From positions 62,001 to 126,000 of the forward strand of contig CAVPXC010000019.1 of NCBI GenBank assembly GCA_963709505.1: 64,000 nt of DNA. Reading direction: 5' to 3'. Both the position numbers and the translations under genes were made by a program. This document shows positions 61,706 through 64,000 of this stretch, in pieces (positions within the stretch are counted from its first letter, which is position 1; every line of letters begins with the position of its first letter). The notes beneath the pieces are model-generated. The model had not been told where the DNA came from, did not search any database, and saw nothing but the letters and a program-made list of their open reading frames with translations. Source of the DNA: CAVPXC01 sp963709505. GTDB taxonomy: Bacteria; Chloroflexota; Anaerolineae; JAAEKA01.

Positions 61706-63004
61706 ATGGAATGGCTACGTTATCCCGTCCTACTCATCTCGATCCTGTTCTGCCTGCTGCTTGGCGCCTGTGGGCCCGAAACCGCGCCTGACCGCTCGGC
61801 TCATGGGGGAGCTTTGTCTGCACAGGCGGTGGTCAGTTCGTCCCCAGAGATCATTGCCGTCTCCCCGATCACCGGAGCAATCGAGCTACCGACACAAGCG
61901 ATCGAGATCGTCACTGCAAGGACGCTCGTTCCCACTCCGAACCTTGCGGCATCCACCGAAACGGAGTTAGATCAGGTCGCCTTAACCAATCCGCGGCCGT
62001 TGCAGCTACCCGAGGAGCTGGGACAAGCCCCGCTCGGGTTGATCGTTTGGTCGCCGGACAGCAAGCACTTTCTGGCAAATGCTATAGGCGACGAAGTGCT
62101 TCGCGTGGGCCAGATGGGATATTCGGCACTCGACCTCTATCTTGGCGACGGCGAGACCGGCGAGGTCAAATTCCTGGCCCATAACGCCGGTTGGCCGGCT
62201 TGGAGTCGGGATGGTCTCTCCATCTACTACTTGACTGGGCGCGCCGAGGGCGATCGGGTTCGGTACGACCTGTACCGGGCAGATGCTGCCCTTGCCAAAC
62301 CGGAGCTCCTTGCCACCGGCGTAGGAGAACCGGGAACGCAGCCCGCGGTGTCGGAGCTGGCCGATGGGAGTGTGGTGCTACTGAACCAAGCGTACCAAGT
62401 TGCCGTCTTGGACCAGGGCGCACTTACGCCGGTTGCCGACCTGGTGGGAGTAGAGGCGATTCGCGGCAAGTCGGCCGGTTTTTCCCTTGCGCCTGACGGC
62501 CACAGCCTGATCGTCCTGTCGCAGGATACGGCCACCCTAGTCGATCTGGCGACGCCGGGGGTTGAAACTCGGCTAAACGGCCTGATCCATTTTTCGCAAA
62601 ATGTGGCTTGGACTGCGGATAGCAGCCACTTAGCCTATGGCACGTCCGCCGGCATTTTCATCTATGATCGTCTGGCAAAGTCGGAACGCGCGGTTGCGGG
62701 GCGCGCACCTCTTGGCTTCCCACCCGATGACCAGACCGCTGGCTTTCACGTGCCCGTCTGGTCGCCGGACGAACAGATCATACTGTTCGCGGCTTCAACC
62801 CAGGACTGGGAGCGGCGAGGTCTTCTCGGCGTCGACTCGGCCTTTCAGTTTGCTGCCCTGGTAGATGGCACACAGTGGAAGGCGATATCGGACTTGGTGA
62901 TGACCGTGGCTCCGGACAAAGTGCGAGCCATCGAGTTTCGGCGGGAGCCGGCAACAGGGCGGGAGAGCCCCACTTTGGTCAATCTGACCTGGACACATCC
63001 GTAG
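61706..63004 (+). CDS. lipoprotein with TolB/WD40-like beta-propeller
   Basis: 432 residues, GGGAGGAA upstream. Lipobox LLLGAC near residues 17-22, then a Ser/Thr-rich linker. The propeller blades show the repeated W-S/A-x-D motif: LIVWSPDSKHFLANA, GWPAWSRDGLSIYYLTG, NVAWTADSSHLAYGTSAG and VPVWSPDEQIILFAAS. Such propellers bind partners rather than catalyse. Surface-exposed; ligand unknown. Confidence 0.82.
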   Translation: MEWLRYPVLLISILFCLLLGACGPETAPDRSAHGGALSAQAVVSSSPEIIAVSPITGAIELPTQAIEIVTARTLVPTPNLAASTETELDQVALTNPRPLQLPEELGQAPLGLIVWSPDSKHFLANAIGDEVLRVGQMGYSALDLYLGDGETGEVKFLAHNAGWPAWSRDGLSIYYLTGRAEGDRVRYDLYRADAALAKPELLATGVGEPGTQPAVSELADGSVVLLNQAYQVAVLDQGALTPVADLVGVEAIRGKSAGFSLAPDGHSLIVLSQDTATLVDLATPGVETRLNGLIHFSQNVAWTADSSHLAYGTSAGIFIYDRLAKSERAVAGRAPLGFPPDDQTAGFHVPVWSPDEQIILFAASTQDWERRGLLGVDSAFQFAALVDGTQWKAISDLVMTVAPDKVRAIEFRREPATGRESPTLVNLTWTHP

Positions 63005-63049
63005 CCTGAGAACCGCGGATAGCTGAGGCGTGGACCGGAAGTGCCCGCA

Positions 63050-63092
63050 GGTTTTCATTGACGGTGGTGCGCCCAGCGCATGGGCGTCTAAC
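63050..63092. repeat. TTTTCAT…GCGCATGGGC repeat, intergenic copy
   Basis: About 42 bases with roughly three-quarters identity by eye to 54776-54820 inside a GT4 gene; both carry GTGCGCC…GCGCATGGGC and are partly palindromic. Confidence 0.55.
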
Positions 63093-63135
63093 CTGAGTAT
63101 TCAAACTTCTCAATCAATCTGTGCGGGAGGGACCC

Positions 63136-64000
63136 ATGGATCACAGACTGTATAGAATATGTTGTTTGGCAAAGTATGTTGCCATCGCGACAGCACTTGG
63201 CATGTTGGCCAGTGCGACCGCGACCGCCAGCGTCAACGCGGCGCAGAGGGTTTTCGGGATCACGCTGAGCGCACCCACGGCCTCGTTCGTCGTCAAGGTC
63301 GTCGATCCTGATTGCCGGCGCTCGGGAGAGCCGGTCGCAGTCACCTATCCATCGGCCGATGAAGCGGTCAAAGATACGATTCCTGGCGAGTGGTGGCCAG
63401 CAGGTGGGTACAGCGCGCCGATGTACAACAGTGCGCTTAAGTCCGCTTCGATCATCATTCGCTCGAGGATCGCTTACCAGGCCGACCATCCACTATACGC
63501 TAGCGCGGCCTACGCGACCGCCAACGTCGACTGGCCGGCGGGCCAGCAGTTACCGATTAACTGCGGTGAATGGCAGATGAATACTATTTTGCCAAAGCCG
63601 ATCAATTCCAACCAGGGCGGCAGTTATTGGGGCAACAATAGCGCGTACCAAAGCAACCTGGCGGTCGATCAAACCACCGGCATGGTTATCGTTCGCGATA
63701 CGGGCAGTGTCATCGTCGCCGAGTGGAATCCGTCCGTTGAGGATCGATCCGTCGTCTGCAACTACACCAGCCAAGACTGGGGGTACTGTGCCGTCAACGC
63801 ACTTGCCGAGCACCTGAACTCACCCTGGGGCCAAAATCGGCTAGCCCGCCGGGTGAATACGAGCCCATCCAACCGGGTCGAGTTTCAGGCCGAGGCCTAC
63901 AACGAGCGCGTCAGCCGGTACCATCCCTACGGATATAGCTACTGGTCGTGGAGCAATTCCTCAGCGGACGGGACGGGCTCGGATGGCTCCACCTGGACGG
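63136..64000 (+). CDS. secreted SpoIID/LytB-like protein, C-terminus beyond the window
   Basis: Open from ATG 63136 (MDHRLYRICCLAKYVAIATA), with GGGAGG five bases upstream, to the window end (288 codons). A hydrophobic signal segment (residues 11-32) precedes a region with VKDTIPGEWWPAGGYSAP and YNSALKSASIIIRSRIAY, which resembles the SpoIID motif (VxGVVxxEMPxxWxxEALKAQAVAARTYA). Later: VCNYTSQDWGYCAVNALAEH. SpoIID/LytB proteins are lytic transglycosylases; the similarity here is partial and by eye. It belongs to the cell-wall/secretome group with the M23 protein. Confidence 0.65.
   Translation, partial: MDHRLYRICCLAKYVAIATALGMLASATATASVNAAQRVFGITLSAPTASFVVKVVDPDCRRSGEPVAVTYPSADEAVKDTIPGEWWPAGGYSAPMYNSALKSASIIIRSRIAYQADHPLYASAAYATANVDWPAGQQLPINCGEWQMNTILPKPINSNQGGSYWGNNSAYQSNLAVDQTTGMVIVRDTGSVIVAEWNPSVEDRSVVCNYTSQDWGYCAVNALAEHLNSPWGQNRLARRVNTSPSNRVEFQAEAYNERVSRYHPYGYSYWSWSNSSADGTGSDGSTWT

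Overview
The window reads as a chromosomal segment of an uncultured Chloroflexota-like (Anaerolineae/Caldilineae-type) bacterium. This is inferred from the GC-rich code, the family mix, the lipoprotein-rich secretome and the abundance of short intergenic tandem repeats; no ribosomal gene is present to prove it. Many genes are split by single-base frameshifts (about a dozen in 64 kb), so draft-sequence error must be considered throughout.

Region 1 (about 1-11.3 kb, minus strand): an envelope-sugar operon starts at a strong promoter (11248-11276) and runs rmd - gmd - glmM-type phosphohexomutase - tatD - polyprenyl diphosphate synthase - GT2 - GT4 - DUF2142-like membrane protein, with several 1-4 base overlaps. 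It would make GDP-D-rhamnose, amino-sugar phosphate and polyprenyl carrier, and transfer sugars. The gmd gene is interrupted by a LAGLIDADG intein at its conserved NHE/SPRRG site.

Region 2 (11.5-18.75 kb, minus strand): an S-adenosylmethionine cluster, mtnA - DNA methyltransferase - PfkB kinase (probably adenosine kinase) - GNAT - ahcY - metK. It lies behind a sigma-70 promoter, a SAM-I riboswitch and an intrinsic terminator. A heptamer-repeat hairpin sits inside the variable P3 arm of the riboswitch.

Region 3 (18.8-27.4 kb, minus strand): housekeeping and regulation: ruvC - response regulator - ruvA, yebC, pyrG (with a promoter and attenuator-like leader), and a MoxR - DUF58 - DUF4129 membrane operon.

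Region 4 (27.5-34.6 kb, plus strand): dinG-type helicase/exonuclease, a decayed toxin-antitoxin pair, efp, tRNA-Thr(CGT), a ResB-like protein and uridine kinase.

Region 5 (34.6-55.98 kb): a large exopolysaccharide/O-antigen locus. Plus strand: wbpB-wbpD-wbpE-wbpI-type genes for a di-N-acetylated mannuronic acid sugar nucleotide, two SDR epimerase/dehydratases, a nucleotidyltransferase, a Wzx flippase, three GT4 enzymes and an RqcH/NFACT gene. Minus strand, converging: a GT4, three consecutive O-antigen ligase/polymerase-like genes, a GT4 and a small membrane ORF.

Region 6 (56-64 kb, plus strand): a promoter, short leader ORFs, a structured RNA and a terminator upstream of an ABC-F ATPase; a LuxR-type regulator with a degenerate receiver; then secreted proteins (an M23 peptidase fusion, two lipoproteins, a SpoIID-like protein cut by the window end).

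Throughout, gaps between genes carry heptamer/octamer tandem repeats arranged as inverted pairs, plus palindromic hairpin families. Some extend into C-termini, sit in frame inside genes, or are built into the riboswitch.
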